DNA of 64,000 nucleotides from Sagittula stellata E-37 (GTDB lineage: Bacteria; Pseudomonadota; Alphaproteobacteria; Rhodobacterales; Rhodobacteraceae): positions 248,001-312,000 of the forward strand of contig NZ_CP155729.1 in NCBI RefSeq assembly GCF_039724765.1. The letters run 5' to 3'. Each line of letters starts with the position of its first letter. The stretch's first letter is position 1. The translations under genes and the position numbers were made by a program. The notes under the pieces are model-generated. The model was not told the DNA's origin. It searched no databases and worked only from the letters and a program-made list of their open reading frames with translations. Of this stretch, positions 1 through 9,139 are shown piece by piece.

Positions 1-1
1 C

Positions 2-70
2 GCCCTGACCGACACCGAAGACCTGCGGGCCCGGTTCATGCCGCCGCCCACGCAGCTTTCGCTGTTCTGA
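2..70 (+). CDS. 3' end of a putative DNA-repair radical SAM protein (partial)
   Basis: Only the last 22 codons are inside the window. They end in the residues PPPTQLSLF and a TGA stop, 1 nt before the start of the UdgX-type gene. QLSLF matches the QL(S/D)LF bacterial sliding-clamp binding consensus. In many proteobacteria a radical SAM protein annotated as a DNA modification/repair protein sits directly upstream of the DUF4130-UdgX fusion and has a similar tail. The identity is therefore inferred from the neighbour and the tail, not from any catalytic motif seen here. Confidence 0.5.
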   Translation, partial: ALTDTEDLRARFMPPPTQLSLF

Positions 71-71
71 G

Positions 72-1538
72 ATGCACAGTGTCGTCCTGCCCCGCATCGG
101 GACTTTCGACGCATGGCGCGCAGCCGCCCGCGCGTTGCTGTCTGGCGGTCTCCCGCCGGAGGACATCCTGTGGTCGCATGGGGCGCAGGCGGACGACCTG
201 TTCGGTGGCGACAGCCCTTTGCCCGAAGCCAAAGGCCAGATCACTGTGCCGACAGCTTTCCTGCCGCTGGCGAAGCTGGCCGTCTGGCACCGCGATCCCC
301 AGCGGTTCGCGCGGCTCTATGCCATGCTGCACGCCCTTCAGAACGACAAGCGCCTGCTGGAGGATCGCGCCGATCCGCGTGTCGGGCGGCTGAACGCCAT
401 GGCGAAAGAGGTATCGCGCGACAAGCACAAGATGACCGCTTTCGTGCGTTTCCGCGAGGTCGGTGATCCGCGTGCCAACCGCCGCGCCTTTGCCGCCTGG
501 TTCGAACCGACACATTTCATCCTCGAACCCACGGCGCCGTTTTTTGCGAAGCGGTTCGGTGACATGGACTGGTCGATCTACACGCCGGATCTGACCGCGC
601 ATTTCGACGGCGACCTGACCTTTGCCGAAGGCGCGCCGAAGCCGCCCTTCCCCGAGGACGCGACGGAGGAGCTTTGGCGGACCTACTTCCGGTCGATCTT
701 CAACCCGGCAAGGGTAAAGCCGAAGGCGATGCAGGCCGAGATGCCAAAGAAGTACTGGAAGAACATGCCGGAGGCGCAGCTGATCCCCGAGCTTCTGGCG
801 CAGGCCGATGCGCGCGCGACCGCGATGGCGGCCGACGCACCGACCCTTGCCCCCGCGCGCGCTGCCCCGATCCTCGACCGGTTGCGCGCCGAACAGGCGG
901 CGAAGCTCGACACCCAGGATGCGTTTCTGACCGCGCTGAAGAGCTGCCGCCGCTGCCCCTTGTGGGAAAGTGCGACGCAACCGGTCGCAGGCGAGGGGCC
1001 GGAGGATGCCGCACTGATGTTCGTCGGCGAACAGCCCGGCGACACGGAGGACCTGACAGGGCGTCCTTTCACTGGGCCTGCGGGGCAGATGTTCGACAAG
1101 GCGCTTCAGGTGAACGGCATCCGGCGCCAAGAGGCGTTCGTCACCAATGCGGTGAAACACTTCAAGTTCAGGCCGCGCGGCAAGCGGCGGCTGCACCAGA
1201 ATCCGGACAGGGACGAGATCGCGCACTGCAAGTGGTGGCTCGACCTGGAAATCCAGCGTGTCGCGCCGCGGCTGATCGTGGTCATGGGCGGCACCGCGCT
1301 GCAAAGCCTGACCGGATCGCGCGAAGGGCTGCTGAAGCGCCGGGGCCGGTTCGAGCATACACCGGAAGACACCCCGATCCTCGTCACCGTGCATCCCAGC
1401 TACATCCTGCGCCTGCCCGACGAGAGGCTGCGCGCTGAAGAAACGGCCCGGTTTCTCGCCGATCTGGCGCTTGCGGCGCGCTGGCTGGCAGGCGACGCGC
1501 CCGACAGGACCGCCGGCGCATCGCCTAGCCGCGCGTGA
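72..1538 (+). CDS. DUF4130 - UdgX family uracil-DNA binding/glycosylase fusion protein
   Basis: A 488-aa two-domain protein. Residues about 1-270 resemble the DUF4130 (TIGR03915-type) domain found next to repair radical SAM proteins. Residues about 285-475 are a family-4-like uracil-DNA glycosylase fold: a Cys pair C292-x2-C295, the motif GEQPGD, a VTNAVKHFKF stretch and a late HPSYILR motif. The loop KRRLH (residues 371-375) matches the KRRIH loop of mycobacterial UdgX, whose His forms a covalent bond with DNA after uracil removal; here that is H375. H363 stands where family-4 enzymes have a cluster cysteine, so the cluster may be held by C292, C295, H363 and C386. ATG lies 1 nt after the upstream stop, so the two genes are probably cotranscribed. 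The 3' end overlaps the convergent dehydrogenase gene by 14 nt. Confidence 0.85.
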   Translation: MHSVVLPRIGTFDAWRAAARALLSGGLPPEDILWSHGAQADDLFGGDSPLPEAKGQITVPTAFLPLAKLAVWHRDPQRFARLYAMLHALQNDKRLLEDRADPRVGRLNAMAKEVSRDKHKMTAFVRFREVGDPRANRRAFAAWFEPTHFILEPTAPFFAKRFGDMDWSIYTPDLTAHFDGDLTFAEGAPKPPFPEDATEELWRTYFRSIFNPARVKPKAMQAEMPKKYWKNMPEAQLIPELLAQADARATAMAADAPTLAPARAAPILDRLRAEQAAKLDTQDAFLTALKSCRRCPLWESATQPVAGEGPEDAALMFVGEQPGDTEDLTGRPFTGPAGQMFDKALQVNGIRRQEAFVTNAVKHFKFRPRGKRRLHQNPDRDEIAHCKWWLDLEIQRVAPRLIVVMGGTALQSLTGSREGLLKRRGRFEHTPEDTPILVTVHPSYILRLPDERLRAEETARFLADLALAARWLAGDAPDRTAGASPSRA

Positions 1539-2466
1539 CCTCGTAGCCCGGTTCCTCCGGTTCCGTGTCCACAAGTTCGGTCGGGAAACCGTCGGCAAGG
1601 ATGCTGAGACCCGTCGCCTCTTCCAGCCGTTCGATGATACGGTCGGACTGCGCCCGTATTCCATAGCGCCGCTGCCCGTCGGACATAATGTCGATGATGA
1701 GCGGCGAGATCTCCAGCGGTACACCGCCCTGGTCGGCAAGCTTCTGGAACAGGCCGATGTCCTTCTGCACAAGGTCCATGGTGAAGTTCACATCGCGCGA
1801 TCCCGACAGGATCAACTGGCTTTCGGTCTCGTGCACGAAGGACGTGCCGGAACTGATGCGGATGGCCTCGTAGGTCGTGGCAAGGTCGATCCCAGCCGCC
1901 TTCATCGTTGTCAGCGCCTCGCACAGCGACAGGAGGTTCACAGTCGCCAGATAGTTGGTCATCACCTTCAGCTTCGACGCCGATCCCAGCGGCCCGGTGT
2001 GCAGGATGCGTCGCCCGAGGTGCCTGAGCAGCGGCAGGACATGCTCCACCCCCGCCCGCTCTCCCCCCGCGAAGATCGAGATGTTGCCCGTGTCGGCCCG
2101 GTGGCAGCCGCCCGAGACAGGGCATTCCACCGCAAGCCCGCCGGTGGTCGCGACCTGCGCGCCGAGGCGGATGACCTCGTCCGCGTCGGTGGTCGACATC
2201 TCCATCCACGTCTTGCCCGGCCCCATGTGCGGGATCATTTGCGTTACAACGGCGTCGGACGCAGCGGGCGAGGGCAGGCAGGTGATGACCACTTGGCAGG
2301 CGCGCATCATCGCGCCGGGGTCCTCGCTGGCGGTCGCCCCGCGTGCCACGAACCCCTCGACAAGGGCCGCGTCCAGATCGTGCACCATAAGGTCGATGCC
2401 GTTGCGCAGAAGGCTGCCCGCCAGCTTGCCGCCGACGTTGCCCAGACCGATGAACCCGACTTTCAA
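1525..2466 (-). CDS. NAD(P)-binding beta-hydroxyacid dehydrogenase (3-hydroxyisobutyrate dehydrogenase family)
   Basis: A 313-aa protein beginning with a Rossmann nucleotide-binding motif (KVGFIGLGNVGG). It also has the family substrate motif PVSGG near residue 120 and a catalytic Lys in the segment KLKVMTNYL near residue 170. The usual family motif is GLGxMG; here the Met is replaced by Val. I chose a TTG start (2464-2466) because a strong Shine-Dalgarno GGAGGGG lies 7 nt upstream and the Rossmann motif begins immediately; no ATG is suitable. It lies downstream of gcvP on the same strand with a 131-nt gap containing two hairpins. The family oxidises 3-hydroxyisobutyrate, tartronate semialdehyde or similar compounds; the substrate cannot be told here. 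Confidence 0.8.
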   Translation of the reverse strand: MKVGFIGLGNVGGKLAGSLLRNGIDLMVHDLDAALVEGFVARGATASEDPGAMMRACQVVITCLPSPAASDAVVTQMIPHMGPGKTWMEMSTTDADEVIRLGAQVATTGGLAVECPVSGGCHRADTGNISIFAGGERAGVEHVLPLLRHLGRRILHTGPLGSASKLKVMTNYLATVNLLSLCEALTTMKAAGIDLATTYEAIRISSGTSFVHETESQLILSGSRDVNFTMDLVQKDIGLFQKLADQGGVPLEISPLIIDIMSDGQRRYGIRAQSDRIIERLEEATGLSILADGFPTELVDTEPEEPGYEVTRG

Positions 2467-2489
2467 GCTGACACCCCTCCATCGAAGAA

Positions 2490-2579
2490 CCGGGCCGGGA
2501 TGTGATCCCGACCCGGCCGATTCCCATGTCTCACTGTGATCCGACCGGACCCGGCGCGTAAAGCCACGCCTGCGCCGGG
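2490..2579 (-). other. Two hairpins in the gcvP-dehydrogenase gap
   Basis: Read on the minus strand, arms at 2505-2516 and 2490-2501 form a 12-bp stem (one G-U pair) with a 3-nt loop, 24 nt before the TTG start. A second stem uses GCGCCGGG/CCCGGCGC (2572-2579 and 2550-2557). Neither is followed by a T run, so a Rho-independent terminator is not supported. They may be readthrough attenuation or RNA-end structures. Confidence 0.45.
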
Positions 2580-2597
2580 CGGTCGTTTTCCTGCGGC

Positions 2598-5441
2598 CTA
2601 CTCCGCCGCCTCGGCGATCTCGTCCATCGGCGGGCAGGTGCAGATCAGGTGACGGTCGCCATAGACGTTGTCGACGCGATTGACCGGTGGCCAGTACTTG
2701 TCGACCCGGAAGGCCCCCGGCGGGAAACAGCCCTGTTCGCGCGTGTAAGGGCGGTCCCACTCGCGAACGAGGTCCTCCATCGTGTGCGGCGCCATCTTAA
2801 GCGGGTTCGTGTCCCGGTCGATCTCGTCCTCCTCGATGGCGCGGATCTCGTCGCGGATCGCCAGCATCGCATCGCAGAAGCGGTCGAGTTCGGCCTTGGT
2901 CTCCGACTCCGTCGGTTCGACCATCAGTGTTCCGGCCACCGGCCAGCTCATCGTTGGGGCGTGGAACCCGGCGTCGACCAGGCGCTTGGCGATGTCCTCC
3001 ACCGTGACGCCTGCGCTCTTTTCGAACGGGCGCACGTCGAGGATGCACTCGTGCGCGACCCAACCCTTGTCGCCGCGGTAGAGCACGTCGAAGGCGCCAT
3101 CCAGCCGCTTGGCGATGTAGTTGGCGTTCAGGATCGCCACGCGCGTCGCCTGCGTCAGCCCCTTGCCGCCCATCATCAGGCAATACGCCCAGGAGATCGG
3201 CAACAGCGACGGCGATCCGAAAGCCGCCGCGCTGACGGCGCCGTCACCACCGTTCGGATTGCCCGGCAGGTGCGGTGCAAGATGCGCCTTCACGCCGATC
3301 GGACCCATGCCGGGACCGCCGCCGCCGTGCGGAATGCAAAAGGTCTTGTGCAGGTTCAGGTGGCTCACGTCGCCGCCCAGATCGCCGGGCCGCGACAGGC
3401 CGACCATGGCGTTCATGTTGGCCCCGTCGATGTAGACCTGCCCGCCGTGCTCATGGGTGATCGCGCAGACCTCCTTTACGGTGCGTTCGAACACGCCGTG
3501 GGTGGAGGGATAGGTGATCATGCAGGCCGCCAGCGCGTCCGAGTGCTTTTCGGCCTTCGCGCGGAAATCGTCGAGATCGATGGAGCCCTTGGCGTCGCAC
3601 TTCACTGCCACGACCTTCCAGCCGACCATCTGGGCCGAGGCCGGGTTTGTCCCATGCGCGTTGACCGGGATCAGACAGACGTTGCGCTGCCCCTCGCCGC
3701 GCGCGCGTTGCCAGTCACGGATCGTCAGAAGACCCGCGTATTCGCCCTGCGCGCCAGAGTTCGGCTGCATCGAGATCGCGTCGTAGCCGGTGATCTGGCA
3801 CAGCTTGTCGCTGAGGTCGCCGATCAGTTCGGAATACCCCGCCGCCTGATCCTTCGGCGCATAGGGATGGATCATCGAGAATTCGCGCCACGACACCGGC
3901 ATCATCTCGACAGCGGCGTTCAGTTTCATGGTGCAGGACCCCAGCGGGATCATCGCCCGGTCGAGCGCGAGGTCACGGTCGGCAAGACGGCGCATGTAGC
4001 GCATCATCTCGGTCTCTGCCCGGTTCATGTGGAACACGTCGTGCTGCAGGTAGGACGAGGTGCGCACCAGGTTCTCGGGCAGCCGGTATTCCGACTCTGC
4101 GGGGTCGTCTTTGCGGACAAGGCCGAAGGCGCGCCAGACCGCCTCGATCGTCTGCGGACGGGTGCGTTCGTCCAGCGTGATGCCCACCTTGGTCTTGCCG
4201 ACGCGGCGCAGGTTCAGGCCCTGCTGGACCGCTGCCTGCAGGACACCGCGCTGCAAGAGGCCCACGTCCACCGTCACCGTGTCGAAGTAGACGTCCGGCT
4301 CCACCTTGAAGCCTGCCGCCTCCAGCCCCTTGACCATCCGCACGGTTTTTCGGTGGATCCGCTGGGCGATGGCGCGCAGACCCTTCGGCCCGTGGAAGAC
4401 GGCATAGAACGAGGCCATGACCGCCAGAAGCGCCTGCGCGGTGCAGACGTTCGACGTCGCCTTTTCGCGGCGGATGTGCTGTTCGCGGGTTTGCAGCGAC
4501 AGGCGGTAGGCGCGGTTGCCGTGGCTGTCCACCGACACCCCGACGATCCGCCCGGGCATCGCGCGCTTCATCTCGTCCTTGCAGGCCATGTAGGCGGCGT
4601 GCGGGCCACCGTAGCCCACCGGCACGCCGAACCGCTGGGTAGAGCCGACCGCGATATCCGCGCCCATGGCCCCGGGTTCCTTCAGCAGGCACAGCGCCAT
4701 CGGATCGGCGCTGACGATGCCCACGGCCTTCGCCGCGTGCAGGGCGGCCATCTGGTCGCTCAGGTCGCGCACGTGGCCGAAGGTGCCGGGGTACTGGAAG
4801 ATCGCGCCAAAGACCTTCTCCGCCTCCAGATCGTCCGGCGCGCCGACGACGATCTCGATCCCCAGCGGCTCTGCCCGGGTCTTCATCACCGCAATGTTCT
4901 GCGGGTGGCAGTTCTCGTCGACGAAGAAGGCTTGCACCTTCGACTTTGCCACGCGCTGCGCCATGGTCATCGCTTCGGCGCAGGCGGTTGCCTCGTCCAG
5001 AAGCGAGGCATTGGCGATCTCCAGCCCGGTCAGATCGCAGATCATCGTCTGGAAGTTCAGAAGCGCCTCAAGCCGGCCTTGCGAAATCTCCGGCTGGTAG
5101 GGCGTGTAGGCGGTGTACCACGCCGGGTTTTCGAGGATGTTGCGCTGGATCGCCGGGGGCGTGATCGTGCCGTGGTAGCCCTGACCGATCAGCGAGGTCA
5201 GCACCTTGTTCTTCTGGGCCACCGAATGCATCCGATGGATCAACTCGCGTTCCGACAGAGCCTTGCCAAAGTCCAGTTCGCCATCCCAGCGGATGTCTTC
5301 GGGCACCGTCTCGGCGATGAGCTGGTCGAGATCGTCGACGCCAAGGGCCGAGAACATCTGCGCCATCTCGTCCGGCGAAGGACCGATGTGGCGCCGGTTG
5401 GCGAAGTCGTAAGGCAGGTAGTCGATCGGATCGTAAGTCAT
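2598..5441 (-). CDS. gcvP: Glycine dehydrogenase (decarboxylating), P protein of the glycine cleavage system
   Basis: A 947-aa protein of normal full length for the fused single-chain P protein. It decarboxylates glycine and passes the aminomethyl group to lipoyl-H protein. The PLP-binding lysine is K699 in the segment [15 protein letters not shown]. The N-terminal half carries the inactive duplicate fold and begins [13 protein letters not shown]. The ATG at 5439-5441 fits family starts; upstream in-frame codons extend into the gap but do not look like GcvP. gcvT and gcvH, usually beside gcvP, are not in this window: gltX lies upstream and a beta-hydroxyacid dehydrogenase downstream. I saw no glycine-riboswitch-like structure in the 163-nt leader. 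Confidence 0.97.
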   Translation of the reverse strand: MTYDPIDYLPYDFANRRHIGPSPDEMAQMFSALGVDDLDQLIAETVPEDIRWDGELDFGKALSERELIHRMHSVAQKNKVLTSLIGQGYHGTITPPAIQRNILENPAWYTAYTPYQPEISQGRLEALLNFQTMICDLTGLEIANASLLDEATACAEAMTMAQRVAKSKVQAFFVDENCHPQNIAVMKTRAEPLGIEIVVGAPDDLEAEKVFGAIFQYPGTFGHVRDLSDQMAALHAAKAVGIVSADPMALCLLKEPGAMGADIAVGSTQRFGVPVGYGGPHAAYMACKDEMKRAMPGRIVGVSVDSHGNRAYRLSLQTREQHIRREKATSNVCTAQALLAVMASFYAVFHGPKGLRAIAQRIHRKTVRMVKGLEAAGFKVEPDVYFDTVTVDVGLLQRGVLQAAVQQGLNLRRVGKTKVGITLDERTRPQTIEAVWRAFGLVRKDDPAESEYRLPENLVRTSSYLQHDVFHMNRAETEMMRYMRRLADRDLALDRAMIPLGSCTMKLNAAVEMMPVSWREFSMIHPYAPKDQAAGYSELIGDLSDKLCQITGYDAISMQPNSGAQGEYAGLLTIRDWQRARGEGQRNVCLIPVNAHGTNPASAQMVGWKVVAVKCDAKGSIDLDDFRAKAEKHSDALAACMITYPSTHGVFERTVKEVCAITHEHGGQVYIDGANMNAMVGLSRPGDLGGDVSHLNLHKTFCIPHGGGGPGMGPIGVKAHLAPHLPGNPNGGDGAVSAAAFGSPSLLPISWAYCLMMGGKGLTQATRVAILNANYIAKRLDGAFDVLYRGDKGWVAHECILDVRPFEKSAGVTVEDIAKRLVDAGFHAPTMSWPVAGTLMVEPTESETKAELDRFCDAMLAIRDEIRAIEEDEIDRDTNPLKMAPHTMEDLVREWDRPYTREQGCFPPGAFRVDKYWPPVNRVDNVYGDRHLICTCPPMDEIAEAAE

Positions 5442-5529
5442 GCGTTGTCTCCATCCGCGTCTTGCGGGACAGCGCGCTTTCTGCGCCCGCCCCATATGTC
5501 GCGACGCCGGAGTCCCGCGGGACTCGGGC

Positions 5530-5545
5530 GTTTCCGATAGGAAAC
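5530..5545. promoter_or_regulatory. Palindrome GTTTCCGATAGGAAAC in the gcvP leader
   Basis: Perfect 6-bp arms (GTTTCC/GGAAAC) with a 4-nt spacer, 89 nt upstream of the gcvP start. A near-identical palindrome, TTTTCCTGTAGGAAAC, occurs at 43265-43280. It could be an operator or a small RNA hairpin; no regulator is identified. Confidence 0.35.
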
Positions 5546-5554
5546 GTAGCATAG

Positions 5555-5585
5555 CCGCCGCAGGGACTTACAGGCCCCGCGGCGG
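5555..5585 (-). terminator. GC-rich hairpin downstream of gltX
   Basis: Arms CCGCCGC and GCGGCGG (5555-5561, 5579-5585), 20 nt past the gltX stop, with extra inner GGG/CCC pairing. No T-tract follows, so it may be an RNA 3'-end stabiliser rather than a full intrinsic terminator. Confidence 0.4.
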
Positions 5586-5604
5586 AGAAAGTGATCCGAA
5601 AGTC

Positions 5605-6924
5605 TTAGCCGGGGCGCTTCTGCAAAAGTTGCATCACGTCGGCCATTTCCGGCCCCCGCTCCAGCCCCGTCACGGCCTTGCGCAGCGGCATGAACAGGCC
5701 CTTGCCCTTGCGGCCGGTGGCCTCCTTCACGGCACCGGTCCACTGGCTCCAGGTGTCGGGGCCGTAGGGCGGTTCGCCCAGAATGCCGAAGGCTTCGGCG
5801 ACAAAGTCCTTGTCCTCGTCGGCAACCAGCGGCGTGGCGCCGTCGCGGAACAGCGCCCACCAACCCGGCATGTCCTTGCGGGTGGTGATGTTCTCGCGCA
5901 CGACCTGCCAGAACAACTGTGCCTTGTCGTCCGGCACACCCAGCGCACGCACTTCGTCGGCGACGGCCTCGTAGGGCAGCGCGTGCATCTTCTTCGCCGT
6001 CAGCGGGTACAGGTCCTCGACGTCGAATTTCGTCGGCGCCGAGCCGAACTGCGACAGGTCGAACCCCTCCGCGATCTCGTCCATCGACATCCGCAGCTCC
6101 ACCGGCTGCGACGAGCCGAGCCGCGCCATCAGGGACAGCAGCGCCTCCGGTTCCACGCCCGCCTCGCGCAGGTCGCGCAGCGCCAGCGTGCCCAGTCGTT
6201 TTGACAGCGCCTCGCCCTGCGGCCCGGTCAGCAGCGAATGGTGCGCAAAGGCCGGGGGCGTGCCGCCCAGGGCCTCGATGATCTGGATCTGCGTCGCGGT
6301 GTTGGTGACGTGGTCGTTGCCACGCACGACGTGGGTGATGCCCATCTCAATGTCGTCCACAACCGACGCGATGGTGTAGAGCACCTGCCCGTCCGCGCGG
6401 ATCAGCACCGGGTCGGACACCGATGCCGCGTCGATGGAAATCGGGCCAAGGATGCCGTCTTCCCATTCGATCCGTTCCTGGTTCAGCTTGAAGCGCCAGA
6501 CGCCGTCACCGCGCTCCGCCCGCAGCTTCGCCTTTTCGTCGTCGGACAGCGCCAAGGCCGCCCGGTCATAGACCGGCGGCTTGCCCATGTTGAGCTGCTT
6601 CTTGCGCTTCAGGTCCAGTTCGGTCGGCGTTTCCCATGCCTCGTAGAAGCGGCCCATTTCGCGTAGTTTATCGGCGGCCTCGGCGTAGCGGTCCAGCCGC
6701 AGCGACTGCCGTTCGATCCGGTCCCAGGTGATCCCCAGCCATTCGAGATCCTGTTTCAGCGCGTCGACATAGGCCTCCTTCGACCGCTCCGGATCGGTAT
6801 CGTCGATCCGCAGGACGAAGGTTCCGCCGCTCTTCCGGGCGATCAGAAAGTTGAACAGGGCGGTGCGCAGGTTGCCGACGTGGATGTAACCGGTGGGCGA
6901 GGGTGCGAAACGGGTAACGGTCAT
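5605..6924 (-). CDS. gltX: Glutamyl-tRNA synthetase
   Basis: A 439-aa class I aminoacyl-tRNA synthetase that charges tRNA with glutamate. The HIGH-type motif is PSPTGYIHVGN near residue 10. The KMSKS equivalent is ALSKRLG around residue 240. ATG at 6922-6924 has AGGAGG 7 nt upstream. Alphaproteobacteria usually lack glutaminyl-tRNA synthetase and often carry two gltX genes; this one is on the short side, so it could be either paralogue. It diverges from the PfkB kinase gene across 137 nt and is followed on the same strand by gcvP. Confidence 0.95.
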   Translation of the reverse strand: MTVTRFAPSPTGYIHVGNLRTALFNFLIARKSGGTFVLRIDDTDPERSKEAYVDALKQDLEWLGITWDRIERQSLRLDRYAEAADKLREMGRFYEAWETPTELDLKRKKQLNMGKPPVYDRAALALSDDEKAKLRAERGDGVWRFKLNQERIEWEDGILGPISIDAASVSDPVLIRADGQVLYTIASVVDDIEMGITHVVRGNDHVTNTATQIQIIEALGGTPPAFAHHSLLTGPQGEALSKRLGTLALRDLREAGVEPEALLSLMARLGSSQPVELRMSMDEIAEGFDLSQFGSAPTKFDVEDLYPLTAKKMHALPYEAVADEVRALGVPDDKAQLFWQVVRENITTRKDMPGWWALFRDGATPLVADEDKDFVAEAFGILGEPPYGPDTWSQWTGAVKEATGRKGKGLFMPLRKAVTGLERGPEMADVMQLLQKRPG

Positions 6925-7061
6925 GATGGGTGCCTCCTGACGAGGCGCGGTGTTTTCACACAAAGGGCATTTTGTCTAGATATGGCAGTCTGAGCCGGGA
7001 TATTTCCGCTTTGCGCCCCCGGACGTGGCGCGGCATGGTGGCGGCAAATGAAAGGCTGTCC

Positions 7062-8003
7062 ATGTCCCAAGTCCTGACCGTTACGCTCAATCCTGCACTC
7101 GACCTCGCCACCTCGGCGCTCACTGTCAAACCCGGGCTCAAGCTGCGCTGCACCGAACCCACGGTCGAACCCGGCGGCGGAGGCGTCAACGTGGCGCGCG
7201 CCATCACCCAGCTTGGCGGCAAGGCACGTGCCTTGGTGGCGCTGAGCGGTCCGACGGGCGCGGCGCTTGAGCGTGAACTGCACGCCCGCCATCTCGATGT
7301 ATTGCGGATCGAAGGCCCGGGCGAAACGCGGCAAAGCTTTGCCGTAACCGACGCCACCAGCAGCGACCAGTACCGCTTCGTTCTGCCGGGACCGGCGTGG
7401 AGCACCGCGCAGCTGGACGCCATGCTCGACACCATCGACGCCCAGTGCGAACCGGACGCCTTCGTGGTGCTGTCCGGCAGCATGCCGCCCGGCGCCGCGC
7501 CCGGCTTTGTCACCCGGGCCTGCATCCATCTGGGCACACGCCGGGTGATCCTCGACACTTCGGGCGAACATCTCGAACATCAGGCGACCGCGCCGCAGCC
7601 CGCACCTTACGTCCTGCGCATGGACAGCGCAGAGGCCAAGGCCCTCTCCGGTCAGGGGCTGGAGACACGCGCCGAGAGCGTCGGCTTCGCCGAGGACCTG
7701 CGCAAACGGGGCGTGGCTGAGATCGTCATCATCGCGCGCGGCAAGGACGGGTCGGTGATGGCCGGACCGGATGGCCTATGGCACACCTCCGCCGCCAACG
7801 ACGTGGTCGTCTCGGCCATCGGCGCGGGGGACAGCTTTGTGGGCGGGTTCACCATGGCGCTCGCGCAGGGACACCCGGCACCGGAGGCGCTTCGTCGCGG
7901 GGCCGCGGCAGCCGCGGCGGCGGTCATGAGCCCCGGAACCCAGTTGTGCCTGCCCGGGGACTACGAACTGCTCCTGCCCCGGACGAGCCTGACCCGGTTT
8001 TGA
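7062..8003 (+). CDS. PfkB-family sugar kinase (1-phosphofructokinase/hexose kinase type)
   Basis: A 313-aa PfkB kinase. The N-terminus LTVTLNPALDLAT is typical of the FruK/LacC/PfkB hexose-phosphate kinase subgroup. The segment GGGGVNVARAI near residue 40 binds substrate, and AIGAGDSFVGGF near residue 250 holds the catalytic Asp and anion hole. I chose the ATG at 7062 because AAAGG lies 7 nt upstream and the family N-terminus starts there; 7035 is an alternative in-frame ATG. No PTS or sugar transporter gene is nearby, so fructose-1-phosphate, tagatose-6-phosphate and fructose-6-phosphate all remain possible. Confidence 0.85.
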   Translation: MSQVLTVTLNPALDLATSALTVKPGLKLRCTEPTVEPGGGGVNVARAITQLGGKARALVALSGPTGAALERELHARHLDVLRIEGPGETRQSFAVTDATSSDQYRFVLPGPAWSTAQLDAMLDTIDAQCEPDAFVVLSGSMPPGAAPGFVTRACIHLGTRRVILDTSGEHLEHQATAPQPAPYVLRMDSAEAKALSGQGLETRAESVGFAEDLRKRGVAEIVIIARGKDGSVMAGPDGLWHTSAANDVVVSAIGAGDSFVGGFTMALAQGHPAPEALRRGAAAAAAAVMSPGTQLCLPGDYELLLPRTSLTRF

Positions 8004-8066
8004 CGGACGCAGCGTTTCCATTCGGCAATATGGCCTTACGGAGTTCGACGTGGCAGTTAGGGCGTC

Positions 8067-8594
8067 ATGCGCCTGTTCATCGCCCTTTCCCTGCCACCGG
8101 ATGCACGCGGTCCCCTGACCGCGCTGCAGGAACGCCTGCCGGTCGGACGCCCCGTTCCCGAAGAGAACCTGCACCTGACGCTCGCCTTCCTCGGCGATCA
8201 ACCCGACGAAGCGGTCGAGGCGCTGCATGACGCGCTGTCGACCCTGCGCGCCCCGGCGGTGCCCCTGACCCTCTCCGGTGCGGCGCTGTTCGGTGGCAAG
8301 AGCGGCCAGGCGGTGGGGCTGGAGGCGGACGGCGGCAAGGCGCTGACCGAGATGTTCGACCGGGTCCGTTCCCGCCTGCGCAGCGCCGGTGTGCGGGTCG
8401 AGCGGCGGCGCTTCCGCCCCCACGTGACGCTCGCGCGGCTGAAGGGCGGCGCGGATGCCTCGGGCGCACTGTCGGTGCTGGCGGGTGCCTCTATCGGTCC
8501 TGTCGTCGCAACCTCGTTCGGGCTGTTCCGGTCACATCTGAACCGCGACGGCGCGATTTACGAGGCGCTCTCGGTCTATGCGCTGGTGCTCTGA
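8067..8594 (+). CDS. thpR: RNA 2',3'-cyclic phosphodiesterase (2'-5' RNA ligase family)
   Basis: A 175-aa member of the 2H phosphoesterase superfamily. The two catalytic motifs are HLTL at H36 and HVTL at H119, placed as in ThpR/LigT enzymes, which open 2',3'-cyclic phosphate RNA ends and show weak 2'-5' ligation. The protein has the normal length. It is flanked on the same strand by the sugar kinase (63 nt upstream) and a minimal zincin gene (24 nt downstream), probably one transcript. Confidence 0.9.
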   Translation: MRLFIALSLPPDARGPLTALQERLPVGRPVPEENLHLTLAFLGDQPDEAVEALHDALSTLRAPAVPLTLSGAALFGGKSGQAVGLEADGGKALTEMFDRVRSRLRSAGVRVERRRFRPHVTLARLKGGADASGALSVLAGASIGPVVATSFGLFRSHLNRDGAIYEALSVYALVL

Positions 8595-8618
8595 CGCGCG
8601 GATGCCTATCTGCAGGCC

Positions 8619-9005
8619 ATGACCCGCACCGACCCCGACACGTTCTACGACATTGCCCGCGCCGCGCTCGACGATCTGCCGGAGCCATTCCGTGCCGGCA
8701 CGGCGGACGTGGTGCTGCGGGTCGAGGATTGGGCGCCGCGTCGTATCCTGGACGAGATGGGTATCGCCAATCCGCTCGAACTGACCGGTCTGTACGAGGG
8801 CATCCCGCTGACCGAGAAATCCGTCACCTTCCCCTCCCCCTATCCCGACACCGTCTGGCTTTTTCGCAAACCGATACTTCAGGAGTGGCGCGAACGGCAG
8901 GTCGATCTGACCGATCTCATCACCCATGTCGTCGTCCACGAGATCGCCCATCACTTCGGCTGGTCGGACGAGGATATCGCTGTCGTCGATCCCTGGTGGG
9001 AGTAG
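8619..9005 (+). CDS. Minimal zincin-like metallopeptidase family protein
   Basis: A 128-aa protein with a zinc-binding motif HEIAHH (H107, E108, H111) near the C-terminus, as in the small zincin-like family (Pfam PF06262) of bacteria. No signal peptide or membrane segment is seen, so it is probably cytosolic. Substrates of this family are unknown. It sits 24 nt after thpR on the same strand. Confidence 0.8.
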   Translation: MTRTDPDTFYDIARAALDDLPEPFRAGTADVVLRVEDWAPRRILDEMGIANPLELTGLYEGIPLTEKSVTFPSPYPDTVWLFRKPILQEWRERQVDLTDLITHVVVHEIAHHFGWSDEDIAVVDPWWE

Positions 9006-9067
9006 GGAAACCACGGCGTCTCTTGCACTTTATTCGGGAATGGTTCCTTAATTTCAAAAAAATATCT

Positions 9068-9097
9068 TTGAAAACAATGTGGAACGAGTCGCGATAG
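9068..9097 (+). promoter_or_regulatory. Possible promoter of the PRC-barrel gene
   Basis: An AT-rich stretch (about 9028-9080) precedes the gene. TTGAAA at 9068-9073 and CGATAG at 9092-9097, 18 nt apart, give a weak sigma70-like pair. This is a guess from composition and position only. Confidence 0.25.
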
Positions 9098-9139
9098 AAG
9101 CCGTTGTCCCCCCAGAAGCAAGACAATGGGAGCAACACC

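Noticed and set aside
2649..5540. 963-codon open frame opposite gcvP
   Set aside because: His/Arg/Asp-rich composition typical of antisense reading of GC-rich genes; gcvP is intact.
5442..5604. Possible glycine riboswitch before gcvP
   Set aside because: The gap has only a palindrome and a GC hairpin; the conserved aptamer core is not visible.
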